From the NCBI GenBank assembly GCA_015478945.1, contig JABUQX010022042.1, positions 23,501 to 87,500 of the forward strand: a stretch of 64,000 nt of DNA, read 5' to 3'. The notes under the pieces are model-generated. The model worked only from the letters and a program-made list of their open reading frames with translations, was not told the origin of the DNA and searched no databases. Source of the DNA: Trachelipus rathkii (lineage: Eukaryota > Arthropoda > Malacostraca > Isopoda > Trachelipodidae). Shown here piece after piece: positions 51,745 to 64,000 of this stretch (within the stretch, counting starts at the first letter, position 1; the number at the start of each line of letters is the position of its first letter). The position numbers and the translations under genes were made by a program.

Positions 51745-52405
51745 TAATAATACGAGCTTTCGCCTCTATGTCGGGAGGCCTCTTCAGGTGATGGATCTAT
51801 CGAGAGCAAGAACAGAAGAATCAAAAAATTAGACTGACTATGAATTTTGGAATTGGTTGGTTTCTGTTATTATTTTTTTGTAAAAGTACGTGTCTTTCAT
51901 TAAACTGATTTGTATCGGGTCCATCTTCGCTTCGCCCTGTTGTTTGTTATAATTATTCCAATTTCTAATGCAGAATGATTCAATTTGCTTTCTTAAACTA
52001 ATATCTGAAGTGTTGAAAATTTGATTTGTATTATTTATATTGATGGAATGGTTATAGTTGGTTCTATGAGAAGTAAGAGCAGAGTTTAAGTTGTCGGTCC
52101 TAAGATCATATTTATGCTGATTTATCCGTCTTGTAAAATCGTTTGTTTCGCCGAAATACGCCAGGTTGCAGTCTCTGCATGGTATGCGGTATACGCATTC
52201 AATGAGGTCGGGGCTTTTAACTTTTGGGGGAGGAAAACTTTTTTTAGGGGGAAGGTGTTGGATTGAGTGAAATGGATGTTTTTTGGAAGGAGATTTTTTA
52301 ACTGACCCGTAGGGAATTGGGGAACAGGCAAATAGGATCTGGGAGGTGTGGGGGTGTTTTGATTGTTATGATTGAAAGATACTTGAGTATTTTCTAGCGC
52401 ATTAT
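51745..52405 (-). mobile_element. Penelope-like element, 5'-truncated 3' end
   Basis: The minus strand has a clean open frame from about 52,255 down to TAG at 51,838-51,840. It reads DLIECVYRIPCRDCNLAYFG, then ETNDFTRRINQHKYDLRT, then NALTSH-type residues and RKQIESFCIRNW: the GIY-YIG endonuclease of Penelope-like elements, with the family's CxxC insertion and the R and H of the FGET-RR-H series. The RT half is missing; the upstream side ends at (AT)n. Downstream, the 3' UTR contains CTGAAGAGGCCTCCCGACAT, a typical tail motif of these elements. The frame has no ATG of its own. Confidence 0.8.
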
Positions 52406-52418
52406 ATGAGGGGTATAG

Positions 52419-53786
<1,368 letters not shown>

Positions 53787-54028
53787 CTACATAAATGGAT
53801 CAATCTGACAAAGGGGAATCCCATCCTGTTTATCTTCCTTGGGCGTAAATTCTTTTTCGTTTCCAGAGATGCAGCCACCAACGAGAATTGCCTTGTATTT
53901 ATAGCCGGAATAATTAGCAAAAGTAATTTTACCGTAAAGCTCTGTATCTTCATAAGGGGTGCCGTCTGACCAGATGTATTTAGAAAATGTCGTGTTCAAG
54001 GTCAAGTCCAAATAGGAGCATTGGTCGT
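53787..54028 (-). CDS. C-type-lectin-like protein, last exon
   Basis: Terminal exon of a C-type-lectin-like gene. After an acceptor TTGTTCATGTTTTAG it reads [13 protein letters not shown], then [17 protein letters not shown], then [11 protein letters not shown] and [10 protein letters not shown] before TAG at 53,787-53,789. WSDGTPY and the closing PLCQ correspond to the second half of the lectin fold (the W-x-DG-x-P box and the last conserved Cys). Neither EPN, QPD nor WND, the usual calcium/sugar motifs, is present, so sugar binding in the classical way is doubtful. One base from the exon at 59,224-59,427 plus two here make an Asn codon. The protein is probably secreted; no signal peptide exon is in view. 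Confidence 0.75.
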
Positions 54029-54038
54029 CTAAAACATG

Positions 54039-55462
<1,424 letters not shown>

Positions 55463-55468
55463 TATATA

Positions 55469-55583
<115 letters not shown>

Positions 55584-55612
55584 TATATTATATGATATAT
55601 ATATGCTCTTTC

Positions 55613-55934
55613 TATTAAGGAGTGACCGAAGTTATGGGAGAAAATTATTTCAGAATTTTGTCAACGGACCCCATAAAATGATCAGTCTTTGCAGATTTTT
55701 CGATAGCCAAAATTTGAGCACGATTGGAGGATGTTAACCCTTGCCGCTGTTCGTTCAAAGTTTCAAAAAACTCGAATTTTTGACTGGCTAGCGACGTCTT
55801 TGGGCCGTATCTCTGAAACTTCTCATTATTTTCTCATGATTTATGTCTCAAATCATAGGCAATATTGTTCTAAGTAATTTATATTATATACATATTTGTT
55901 GCTACTTATAGTCGAACCGAGCTATAACAGCCTT
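55613..55934. repeat. Left terminal inverted repeat of long-TIR transposon
   Basis: Inverted copy of 58,713-59,025, diverged by roughly a tenth to a seventh by eye, with small indels mostly near the outer tip. Confidence 0.85.
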
Positions 55935-56254
55935 TGTCATCAAAAACATGACTAGGAACCTCTATTAACGAACTTATGATATGAGAATTATTTAATATTT
56001 TTCAAAGTATGAAATTAATTACGATGGAATAAAATGACAGAATGTTTTTGTTTTTACATATTTCAATGTATTTTAATAATGATGAATAATAATTTTAATA
56101 ATAATGAATAATCTATTCTAAAGGTTTGCTCAAAGTGATTTTTGAAACATCAGGATACAGCTTTCGGCATTTGTGTACTACCTGTAAAATATATTGTTTC
56201 TGCTCCTCATTTTTAGTGAAGAGGTTATTAAAGTTTGTAATTAATTTCACTCCT

Positions 56255-58420
56255 CGTTCTGCCACATCATTAACGATCTTTAGTGACTTCACAATCCAAT
56301 CCTTCGCGAAATATATTTTTAGGCCAAGCTACTGGGGGTTCTCTGACAAAATCTGGGTGTAATCTGGAAACGCTCAAGAAATTCATGGTCCCTTGGTAAT
56401 TAAACCGAAGATAACCCTGCATTAATAGTTCTTCCAACTGGTGTCTTCGAAATTTGGGGTTTACAATTCTTGAATTTTCTGTCTCGGTCTCGGTGTCATT
56501 TAGGACTTTGTTCGCCATTTCCGATTTTTCTTCGTCTGAAATTGAGGGATCAAAGAACACGAGGGCTACCAATTCTGCATTGAAATACCACAAATGGTTT
56601 GAGAATTTCACCAGAGCTCTCTCAGAGATATCTTTGTCAATCTCCTGATAGTCCAACAAACTTCGCAAGAGTCAGATCTTAGCAGAGGCCAGGAGTGTGC
56701 TTTGTGGCCTTGGGCATTTGAACCAAGCTTTTTAAAGCAGTTTCTCTTTGAGAAAAATACAGACAACTACAAAGGCACACGTTGTTTCTCATGACAGTTT
56801 GGTGTGTCCACTGGGGCCAAGATGTATTGTCAGACAATAGATGGCCTTGGCCATCTACCTGGCATGACTGATGGCACCTGGAGATTTAAATTCCACTTCC
56901 GTTCCATTCATTGCTCCTACAAACACCAATACCAATTGTAGGAGCTCCATGTAATCGTCTCTGGGTTGTGATTCCGTGAGTTTAGTGTTACAATCCGCAG
57001 TTATGTTGGCAGTTACTTCAGAAGGTAGATGTCTTTCACCAATTCGTTGATGATACCAAGTCATGTTGTTTCTTGTTGAGCTTCGTCCATGCATTTTGGA
57101 ATCTCTTGAATATATTGGGTTGAGGCCCAGTTGTTGATCCGAACTTACATTCGAAAACACCTCTCAACATGACTTCAAGAATATGGTGGCGGCAAGCTAG
57201 GTAAAACAGCTCTCTACCCAAGATGTTTTCCAAAATTGTACAAGCCCCTTTGAGCCTTCCTGTGTTTGATGCAGTGGTGTCGAAACACATTGCCTTGATA
57301 GTATGGGAGACACCCCATTCCTCGAGACACTCATAAACAGCCAGGGTTTGTTCTTCACCAGTGCTTGTGTCTGCTACATTTTCACCATAAGAAATTACAA
57401 CAGCTATTCGTTCTTTCTGCTCTGTATTTAGAACGTCTGGTAGAAGTTTTCCGTCCCAATGAACTACAACAGCTTCCTTCTCTGGTATATAAATTCGTTT
57501 CAAGATCTTCTCAGTGTATTTTTCTCTGAATACTTTTCGCCTTTCATGGATGGTGGTTTTTAACACTTTGAACTCCTCAGGATTCTCCCCAAGTGCTTCT
57601 ATGGTAGCCATGAGTATTCGTGTGGCATTTCTGTCAGATACCTTACACCGATCCAACAACAGAGATAGTTTCATGGTTAAAATTTCCCTAACGCCACGCT
57701 TCATCCTTTTGCTATGAGATGGTCCAGGAAGTTCCTCGGTTTCTTGAGAAGTACAAACTTCCATTGGCAGCATCCTCACCAAAACTCTCTTCATCACTTG
57801 TGTTTTTCTCTTCATCACTGTCATCATCTTCTTCATCATCAATCAGTCTCTATGAACAAAAGAAGAAAGAAAAGGACCAAATTAATTATTATGAAAATAG
57901 CTAAGTTACGTTGCTTATCTTGTTTTGTTGGTGCTTTTGTAAAAACTAAACAATAGAACCAGGGGACGTAAACGTACCTAGCAAAAATAAAAGAATCTTA
58001 CCTATGTCGAATAAACATTCCGCTTGAATTTGCTCGTTCATTTTCGCAAGTTCCTTTTGTAGTTTTCTTTCTTCAGCTCGAGCTAACTTCAGATCAACTC
58101 CAAGCATGGCCGACCCTTTTCCCTTTGTTTCAAAAGAAACTCCTTGTCTTCTTCTGATTTCATCATGGCCAAGGCATCTTGATGGGCGATATCAAAGATA
58201 TCATCTACCTTTGAGGCGAACTCTTTGATTTTGTTCTTTGCAGCTTCTGATTGTTTATACTGGTCCTTTTGTACATTTCTCCACTCTGCGTGAAGTTTCT
58301 CTAATTTAGTAATAGCATCTTTCACATGTTTTGTAGGAATCCGAGCTTTTCCCAGAAAACAAGAACTTCTTGTATGGTAATTCTTGCTGAATCTCTTAGA
58401 TTCAATTTCACAGTATGCAA
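56255..58420 (-). pseudogene. Transposase-like gene of the long-TIR element (D-D-C(2)H type), broken
   Basis: Minus-strand gene of roughly 600 codons with one intron (donor GTAAGATT near 58,000; acceptor TTTGTTCATAG near 57,850). N-terminus: VLVFWEK, then KLEKLHAEWRNVQKDQYKQS and DIFDIAHQDAL. After the intron an acidic stretch, then RKATLV-like RNATRILMATIEALGENP. Catalytic-looking residues: Asp in VVVHWDGKLLPD (57,453-57,455), Asp in MCFDTTASNTGRLKGAC (57,279-57,281), and CRHH (57,183-57,194), the C(2)H motif found in the RNase-H-fold domain of several cut-and-paste transposase superfamilies. C-terminal blocks: DDYMELLQLVLVF, KSPGAISHAR, ALVKFSNHLWYF. Homologues of unknown name are common in invertebrate genomes. 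Breaks: frame shifts near 58,340, 58,115, 57,760 and 57,050, and a TAG (56,855-56,857) where the family has Trp. Confidence 0.8.
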
Positions 58421-58712
58421 ATTGTAGAACAGAAGTGAGTGGCCAAAACTTGACAATTGGAGGGCAATTTACAACCGGTTATCTGGTGAGCCGGATAGCC
58501 TACAATGAAAATTTTATCTTTGGTTCTGCTTCTTATAGCAGAGGTGGAAGCCATTCTTTTACTATTTTATTTTAATCTGGAAAAAATTAATAATATACAT
58601 TACAACGAATATTGGTTTCGGAAATTAGATGTAAAATTAACAAAACAAAAGAAATAAAAAAAAAGGTCTCCTTAAATCTAAATTTACATGAAAATGATGA
58701 TATAATGATGAT

Positions 58713-59219
<507 letters not shown>

Positions 59220-59223
59220 GCAC

Positions 59224-59427
59224 TTGTAGTTAAATTCTTCAGAAGTCTAAATTTCCAGTAGCTGTTATACTGTTTGAAAGTTTTTAAAATTGGAAGTCTT
59301 CCATTGATATAAGTGGTATTGCAAATCTCTCCAGTCATATTTTTAGTTACCAAGTTCGGAAAGGCGGTTAAACGTTTTGCGTCGTAAAACACACCGTCAT
59401 GACCATGAAAATACTCAAAAGAGTTCT
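59224..59427 (-). CDS. C-type-lectin-like protein, middle exon
   Basis: Exon of 204 bases, symmetrical phase 1-1, acceptor ACTCTTCTTTTAACAG, donor CAA/GTGCGT. It reads [20 protein letters not shown], then [20 protein letters not shown] and RLLKNLTT. The C-x(7)-GRLP-x(n)-LLxNLTT pattern is the first half of a C-type lectin domain (Cys of helix 1 region and the G-x-L box), continued by WSDGTPY in the last exon. Two potential N-glycosylation sites (NMT, NTT). The donor lies beside an (AT)n tract and the following intron is 5.2 kb because of two DNA transposons. Confidence 0.75.
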
Positions 59428-59487
59428 CTGTTAAAAGAAGAGTTTGCAATTTATTGAACAGATAAAAAAAAAATAAATTAATAATAC

Positions 59488-59673
59488 GAGAACAAATAAA
59501 GACGCCACCTTTTGCATCCGTTATGGAGTTATCAACCGGATAAAGAGTCAAATTGTGAATGGGAAGAGTTGACAACCTGCATTCAATTATTGGTACTCCA
59601 AAATTTTGAGAAAAAACCATCTTCATTGACAGAGTTGAACAATTCTTGACAAAGCACAAAGACCGGCATCGGC
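59488..59673 (-). CDS. C-type-lectin-like protein, upstream exon (Cys-rich)
   Basis: Exon of 186 bases, again phase 1-1, acceptor TTCACTTACATTAG, donor TCTC/GTATTA. It encodes a Cys-rich segment: CRSLCFVKNCSTLSMKMVFS, then IIECRLST and VFICS. The C-x3-C-x4-C spacing resembles a PAN/apple-like module, which precedes the lectin domain in some arthropod proteins; this part is less certain. An alternative donor at AAAG/GTGGCG (about 59,508) would also keep phase 1. Earlier exons were not found. Confidence 0.55.
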
Positions 59674-59688
59674 CTAATGTAAGTGAAA

Positions 59689-59792
<104 letters not shown>

Positions 59793-60004
59793 AAAATTAA
59801 CGAATCTATATTAGCATATATCGGATATAAATGTTAATAAGAAGCACTGGTTAAAAATGACAATTGCAGCACGTGCATCAACGGTGAGAGCTGAAAATTA
59901 TCAAATAAAGCTTGAAAGTTGCTAATGCTCTGTATAGAATAAAATCCTTCGTTATTTAAACCAAAAGCCACTTTAAATGAATGTATAAATTAATACGGGT
60001 GAAT

Positions 60005-60115
60005 GTGACTTTCATCCATATTAATATGAATTGAAATGGATGAATGATGACAATCGTCCATATTAATATGAATTAATATGGATGTATGTGACATTCATCC
60101 AAATTAATGTGTACA
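60005..60115. repeat. Palindromic tandem array, about 41-bp unit
   Basis: About two and a half units. Each contains TCCATATTAATATGAATT and closes with its near-complement ATGGATG, so every unit can fold on itself. Unit boundaries at about 60,011 and 60,053. Confidence 0.7.
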
Positions 60116-60617
60116 TTAATTATTTTAGGACGACTGCTACCCAAAAGTAAAACACAAATGTGAATCAGAACACTAAAAAATATTTCATTTCTTGGTCATT
60201 TTCAAAAATCTTTTTTATCGAGTCAAATTAGGGGTTTGTCAATGGTACATAGTATGCTAAAGTTATTAGGTCAAATCCGTCAAAAATTTATATTGGCTTT
60301 TTTCATTCTTCACAATTTTAGATTAAATTCCGAAAAAACCGATTTCGATTTCAAAATAAATATGATCTTAATTGCAATACATTGCCAATCTGAAAATATA
60401 GAATAAATTTATTATGTTCTAAAGTTCTAAACATTGTTTTTAAAAGTTACAGAACCACTCTTATCTGGTGGTATCTGTGGTACTATTGACATAAGCAGTA
60501 CATTTGGAATGAAGAAATTGCGCTCCACAATTTAGTTAGCATTTGTAATTGCATTGTAATATAGATAAGACAATTTACTATTTTAAGAATTGTATTTCAT
60601 GATTGATTGTCATTTTT

Positions 60618-60623
60618 AATAAA
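60618..60623 (+). promoter_or_regulatory. AATAAA, possible LTR poly(A) signal
   Basis: AATAAA about 70 bases before the gag ATG, as would be found in the R region of a 5' LTR. Only suggestive; the second LTR is outside the window. Confidence 0.3.
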
Positions 60624-60690
60624 CTTTTGACCGACGTACATTTTCTATTCCTACAAGCAATCCGGGCATATAGAAATAATCAGCAGAGCC

Positions 60691-61433
60691 ATGGCTTATA
60701 GCGGTTTGAAGATTATTGATGTGGTAAAACCATTTAACGGAGAATCAGACATAGAAGCATGGCTCCTGAAGTTCGAAATGGTGGTAAAGACCCAGAAAAT
60801 AAAGAATGAAGAGTTTATTTTACCTATGCTTTTGGAGGGAGAGGCTTTGGCGGTTTTCCTTGAAATGCCCGAAGAACAAAAGAGTTCTACAGAAGAGATA
60901 ATAAATAAATTGAAAAAGGTCTTTGGAGAGGATCCTTTTGTAGCCTTCAGGAAACTCTGTGAGAAGAAGTGGAAAGGAGAACCAATAGATGTGTATGTGA
61001 CAGATTTGAGGAGACTGACAAGAAGCGCTGGGCTAACCGGAGAAGTAATTATAAAGAGAGCTTTAGTGAATGGATTACCGGAAAGTTTTTCAAGGGAAAT
61101 CAGGGGAATGGTCAACGTGGAGATTGCAACATAGAAGAAATCTTGTGCAGGGTGAGAGCCATGGTAACGTCCAATGAGTCAGTCAATATCGGTGCTGTCG
61201 CAGGAAGATCTAGATGGAATGAAGGTGAGAACAATTTACAGAGAAGGTCAGTGAAGTGTTATCGGTGTGGAGGACCTCATTTACAAAGAAATTGTAGGTT
61301 GGGCGTTAAAACAAATTTAACAAATCTAATATGCTATCAATGCGGAGGCAAGGGACATTTCGCAAGGGAATGCACTTTAAGGACTTCGGGAAACGGATCG
61401 GAGGGGGTTGTTACGCCGGAATCAGCCCTCTGA
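60691..61433 (+). CDS. gag: LTR retrotransposon Gag (one frame break)
   Basis: Gag of an LTR retrotransposon (Ty3/gypsy-like group). ATG at 60,691 in good context (GCCATGG). Residues 1-147 form a capsid-like domain: PFNGESDIEAWLLKFEM, LLEGEALAVFLEM, DPFVAFRKL, GEPIDVYVTDLRRLTR, ALVNGLPESF. The frame then meets TAG at 61,132-61,134; the continuation EEILCRVRAMV is one base out, so one base is missing at about 61,126-61,132. The second part carries two zinc knuckles, CYRCGGPHLQRNC (C-x2-C-x3-H-x4-C, one residue short) and CYQCGGKGHFAREC (canonical CCHC), and ends at TGA 61,431-61,433. Gag packages the element RNA. The single break could be an assembly error because pol is intact. Confidence 0.85.
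61388..61394 (+). promoter_or_regulatory. Candidate -1 ribosomal frameshift site GGGAAAC
   Basis: In the Gag frame the codons are GGA AAC preceded by G, so G GGA AAC fits the X XXY YYZ slippery pattern exactly. A slip of -1 enters the pol frame 40 bases before the Gag stop. Downstream GAGGG (61,401) can pair with CCCTC (61,426), a possible stimulatory stem. Confidence 0.65.
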
Positions 61434-64000
61434 GTTCAAAGTCCGGAATTCCCTTAAAGAAAATAAGGTTAAATGGAAAAGAAGTAACTGGAGGTGTGGA
61501 TTCTGGATGCACTAAGTCGATAGTAAGCTCGGGCTTAGTGAGAGGAGATGGACGCTCAGAGAATATTGTTGCATTTGATGGAAGAAGGGTCGAAAGTGAG
61601 GGAAATACAACAGTGACTATCGAAATAGATGGAATAGAAAAATCTTTCGAGGTTGTAGTGATGAAAAATATTATGTCAGGAGTAAACATAATATTAGGAT
61701 TGGATATAATTATAGAATTCGGGGGAGTTTTCATCGACAAGGAGGGAACTCATTTTGGAAGTTCAAAAGGAGAAAATAAAAGTGTTGTTACTAAGCCAAG
61801 AGAAGGTGAGAATTTGAGGGTTGACGATTGCGATTTCTCAGGAGAGTTCAACGGAAAGTTTTGGACGGTAAAATGGAAATGGAAGGGAGAGGAGCCGGTG
61901 CTTCAAAATAAGGTGGGAGTCTACGGAAGATCTATGAGTGAAACAACTAGAATTAAATTTGATGAGGAAATTGAAAAATGGATAGAAGAAGGAATTCTTG
62001 TGCCATGGAAGGGAGAGGAGAGAGGGGTGATTCCTTTGATGGCAGTTGTGCAGGAAAACAAGGACAAGGTGAGACCGGTGTTGGATTTCAGAGAATTAAA
62101 TAAATTTGTAATGTGTCATACTGGGGATGAAACTTCGGTTTGTGAAGAATCAATTAGGAAATGGAGAAGAGTTAGAGATGGAAAGACAATGCTTGATCTA
62201 AAGTCCGCCTATCTTCAAATTAGAATCGATAGAAGTTTGTGGAAACACCAATTGGTTAGATATAAGGGGAGAGTATTTTGTCTTACAAGGTTAGGCTTTG
62301 GGTTGTCCAGTGCGCCGAGGGTAATGACAAAAATTTTGAGAATAGTTCGAGAAATTGACGAGGGAATTGGAAGGGCGACCGATTCATATATTGATGATAT
62401 TTTGGTGGATTGTGGAAAAATATCTGTCGAGGAGGTGAGGAAGCATCTATTGAATTTTGGGCTCGTCACGAAGGATCCAGAAAATGTGGTTGGAGGAAAG
62501 GTATTAGGACTCAAGATTGCAAGAAATGCCGAAGGATTGATTAGGTTTTCGAGAGGGAATACGATCCCGATCATTAAGAATGAGGAGATATCAAGAAAAG
62601 AATTATTTTCGATTTGTGGAAAATTAATTGGGCATTATCCGGTGGCGGGATGGTTGAGGGTTGTGTGTAGCTATTTAAAGAGAATTGCTGAAGGAAGCAG
62701 GTGGAATGAAGACATTGGAACAAGCTGTAAGGAAGTTCTTGTAGAAGTCTTGGAAGCTGTAAGAAAAGATGATCCAGTGAGAGGTAGCTGGTTTGTTGAG
62801 AAGGGTGTAGAAGGGGTTGTTTGGTGCGATGCAAGCAGCATTGCTTATGGAGTGGCGTTGGAGATAGGAAGAGAAATTGTAGAAGACTCAAGTTGGTTGA
62901 GGAAGAAGACGGATTGCGGTCATATAAACGTAGCAGAATTAGAAGCCGTTGTGAAAGGAATAAATCTTTGTTTGAAGTGGGGACTAAAGAGAATAACAAT
63001 AATGTGTGATTCCAAGACGGTTGTAAGCTGGGTGGACAATGTGATTCATTCAAGATGTAGAGTGAAAACAAAAGGGACTGCGGAGATGGTGGTGAAAAGA
63101 CGTCTGGGAATTATCGCGGAACTTGTGAAGGAATTTGGATTAAGTTTAAAGATAATGTTAGTACCCTCGGAAGAAAACAAGGCTGACAAGTTAACAAGAA
63201 TATTCGGAAAATGGCAAAGGAGAATGGGAAAGTGCGAAGAAGAGGTTTGTGGAATGTCGGCGATGGATTTGAAGAGGATGCATGACCAAAACCATTGCGG
63301 GGTAGACAAAACTTTATATGCTGTCAAAAAGCTTGATTCGGGGGTGAGAAGAGAGGAGGTGGTGGAATGTGTAAAAAGTTGTGTAAAGTGTCAGTCGATA
63401 GATCCAAATCCAGGAAGATGCTCGGGCGGAGAGCTTTCTGTTGATCAAACTTGGAAAAGATTGGCGGTTGACGTGACCCACTTTGGGAGGGAAAGGTATT
63501 TGTCGTGTGTTGACTGTGGCCCAAGTAGATTTGCGATATGGAAGTTTCTTAATAACGAGGGAGGGAAAGAGATCTCGAGGAAGTTAGAGGAGGTGTTTTT
63601 AGAACATGGTTTGCCTGAAGAATTATTGGTTGATAATGCGGCGTCTTTCAGGTCGTTGGATGTGAGGGAAATGTGTGAAAAATGGGGAGTGAGGTTAAAT
63701 TTCAGAGCGGCTTTTAGAGGGAATTGTAATGGAATTGTGGAGAGAAACCATAGGACTGTGAAAAGAATAGCGGCGAGATCAGGAATAGGTATTAGGGAAA
63801 GTCTGTTTTGGTACAATTTTATGCCAAGGGAAGGGGTGAATGAAGAATCCTGCCCTTGGAAAGTTAAATATAAATACAAATGGAGGCATCCTGAAGAGAT
63901 CTGCAGTCAGCCGGAAGTTTTGGTAGAAGAAGTGTTTAATGTTGGAGATGTGGTCTGGGTTAAACCAAATGGAGCGAGGTGTACTACAAAGTGGGGAACA
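61394..64000 (+). CDS. pol: LTR retrotransposon Pol (protease, RT, RNase H, integrase), runs off window
   Basis: Open without a stop from before 61,370 (an in-frame ATG) to the last base. Order of domains: aspartic protease with GVDSGCTKSIV (DSG in place of the usual DTG, 61,499) and IILGLDII; reverse transcriptase with RPVLDFRELNKFV, MLDLKSAYLQIRI, TRLGFGLSSAPRVMTK and YIDDILVD (Asp codons 62,393-62,398); connection block HYPVAGWLRVVCSYLKR; RNase H with WCDASSIAYGVALE (Asp 62,828), NVAELEAVVKG and MCDSKTVVSW; integrase zinc part MHDQNHCG ... CVKSCVKC; catalytic core Asp 63,470 (VDVTHFG), Asp 63,632 (LVDNAASF), Glu 63,740 (IVERNHR), the last two separated by 35 residues. All catalytic residues are present, so the element may be recently active. 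Domain order PR-RT-RH-IN is Ty3/gypsy-like. Start is set by the predicted -1 frameshift. Confidence 0.92.

Noticed and set aside
57514..57956. Plus-strand open frames across the long-TIR transposon
   Set aside because: Antisense of the transposase-like gene.
62574..63071. Minus-strand open frames opposite gag and pol (60.7-63.9 kb)
   Set aside because: Shadows of the intact plus-strand retrotransposon frames.

Overview
This is a eukaryotic, very AT-rich and repeat-rich window. Long (AT)n and (ATT)n microsatellites, several families of decayed non-LTR retrotransposons, a Penelope-like fragment, four kinds of DNA transposon or MITE and an LTR retrotransposon surround exons of host genes with canonical GT/AG splice sites. 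The repeat mix (a GAAA-tailed LINE present at least four times, a long-TIR transposon whose protein carries a CRHH motif, extreme SSR content) together with a RIC1-like and a C-type-lectin-like gene suggests an invertebrate, most likely an arthropod and perhaps a malacostracan crustacean. The taxon is an inference, not a reading.

Layout. 1-2614: no recognised gene. 2615-17735 (+): nine 3'-terminal exons of a RIC1 (RAB6A-GEF complex partner 1) homologue, with consistent phases except for a 1-nt frame break in the fifth exon seen here. The 6.7-kb intron at 5614-12307 holds three copies of one LINE family, two minus and one plus. 18.7-21.3 kb: two direct, truncated copies of a second LINE family. 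23.3-23.6 kb: a GC-rich hairpin-forming segment and a foldback. 23.8-24.9 kb: a fourth copy of the first LINE. 25.8-28.0 kb: a 95-bp tandem duplication, a foldback and a head-to-head pair of a third LINE family. 28.3-47 kb: mostly unrecognised AT-rich DNA, with one candidate seven-transmembrane-receptor exon (about 33.9 kb, minus) and a diverged duplication (34.3-35.6 kb against 42.7-46.0 kb). 48307-48619: a hAT-like MITE with perfect 17-bp TIRs and an 8-bp target-site duplication, filled with a GGAGTC array. 49.1-50.9 kb: endonuclease-RT LINE. 51.8-52.4 kb (minus): Penelope-like GIY-YIG fragment. 53.8-59.7 kb (minus): three phase-1 exons of a C-type-lectin-like gene, whose 5.2-kb last intron contains a deleted Tigger/pogo-like element and a complete 3.4-kb long-TIR transposon. 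60.7-64.0 kb (+): LTR retrotransposon gag and an uninterrupted pol running off the end, joined by an apparent -1 frameshift site (GGGAAAC).

How it works together. Only two host genes are firmly supported: RIC1 (Golgi/retrograde trafficking) and the lectin-like gene (probably secreted recognition protein). Both have introns expanded by mobile elements, and most element insertions abut (AT)n tracts. One-base frame breaks appear in RIC1, the long-TIR transposase and gag, so assembly indels must be kept in mind alongside true decay.
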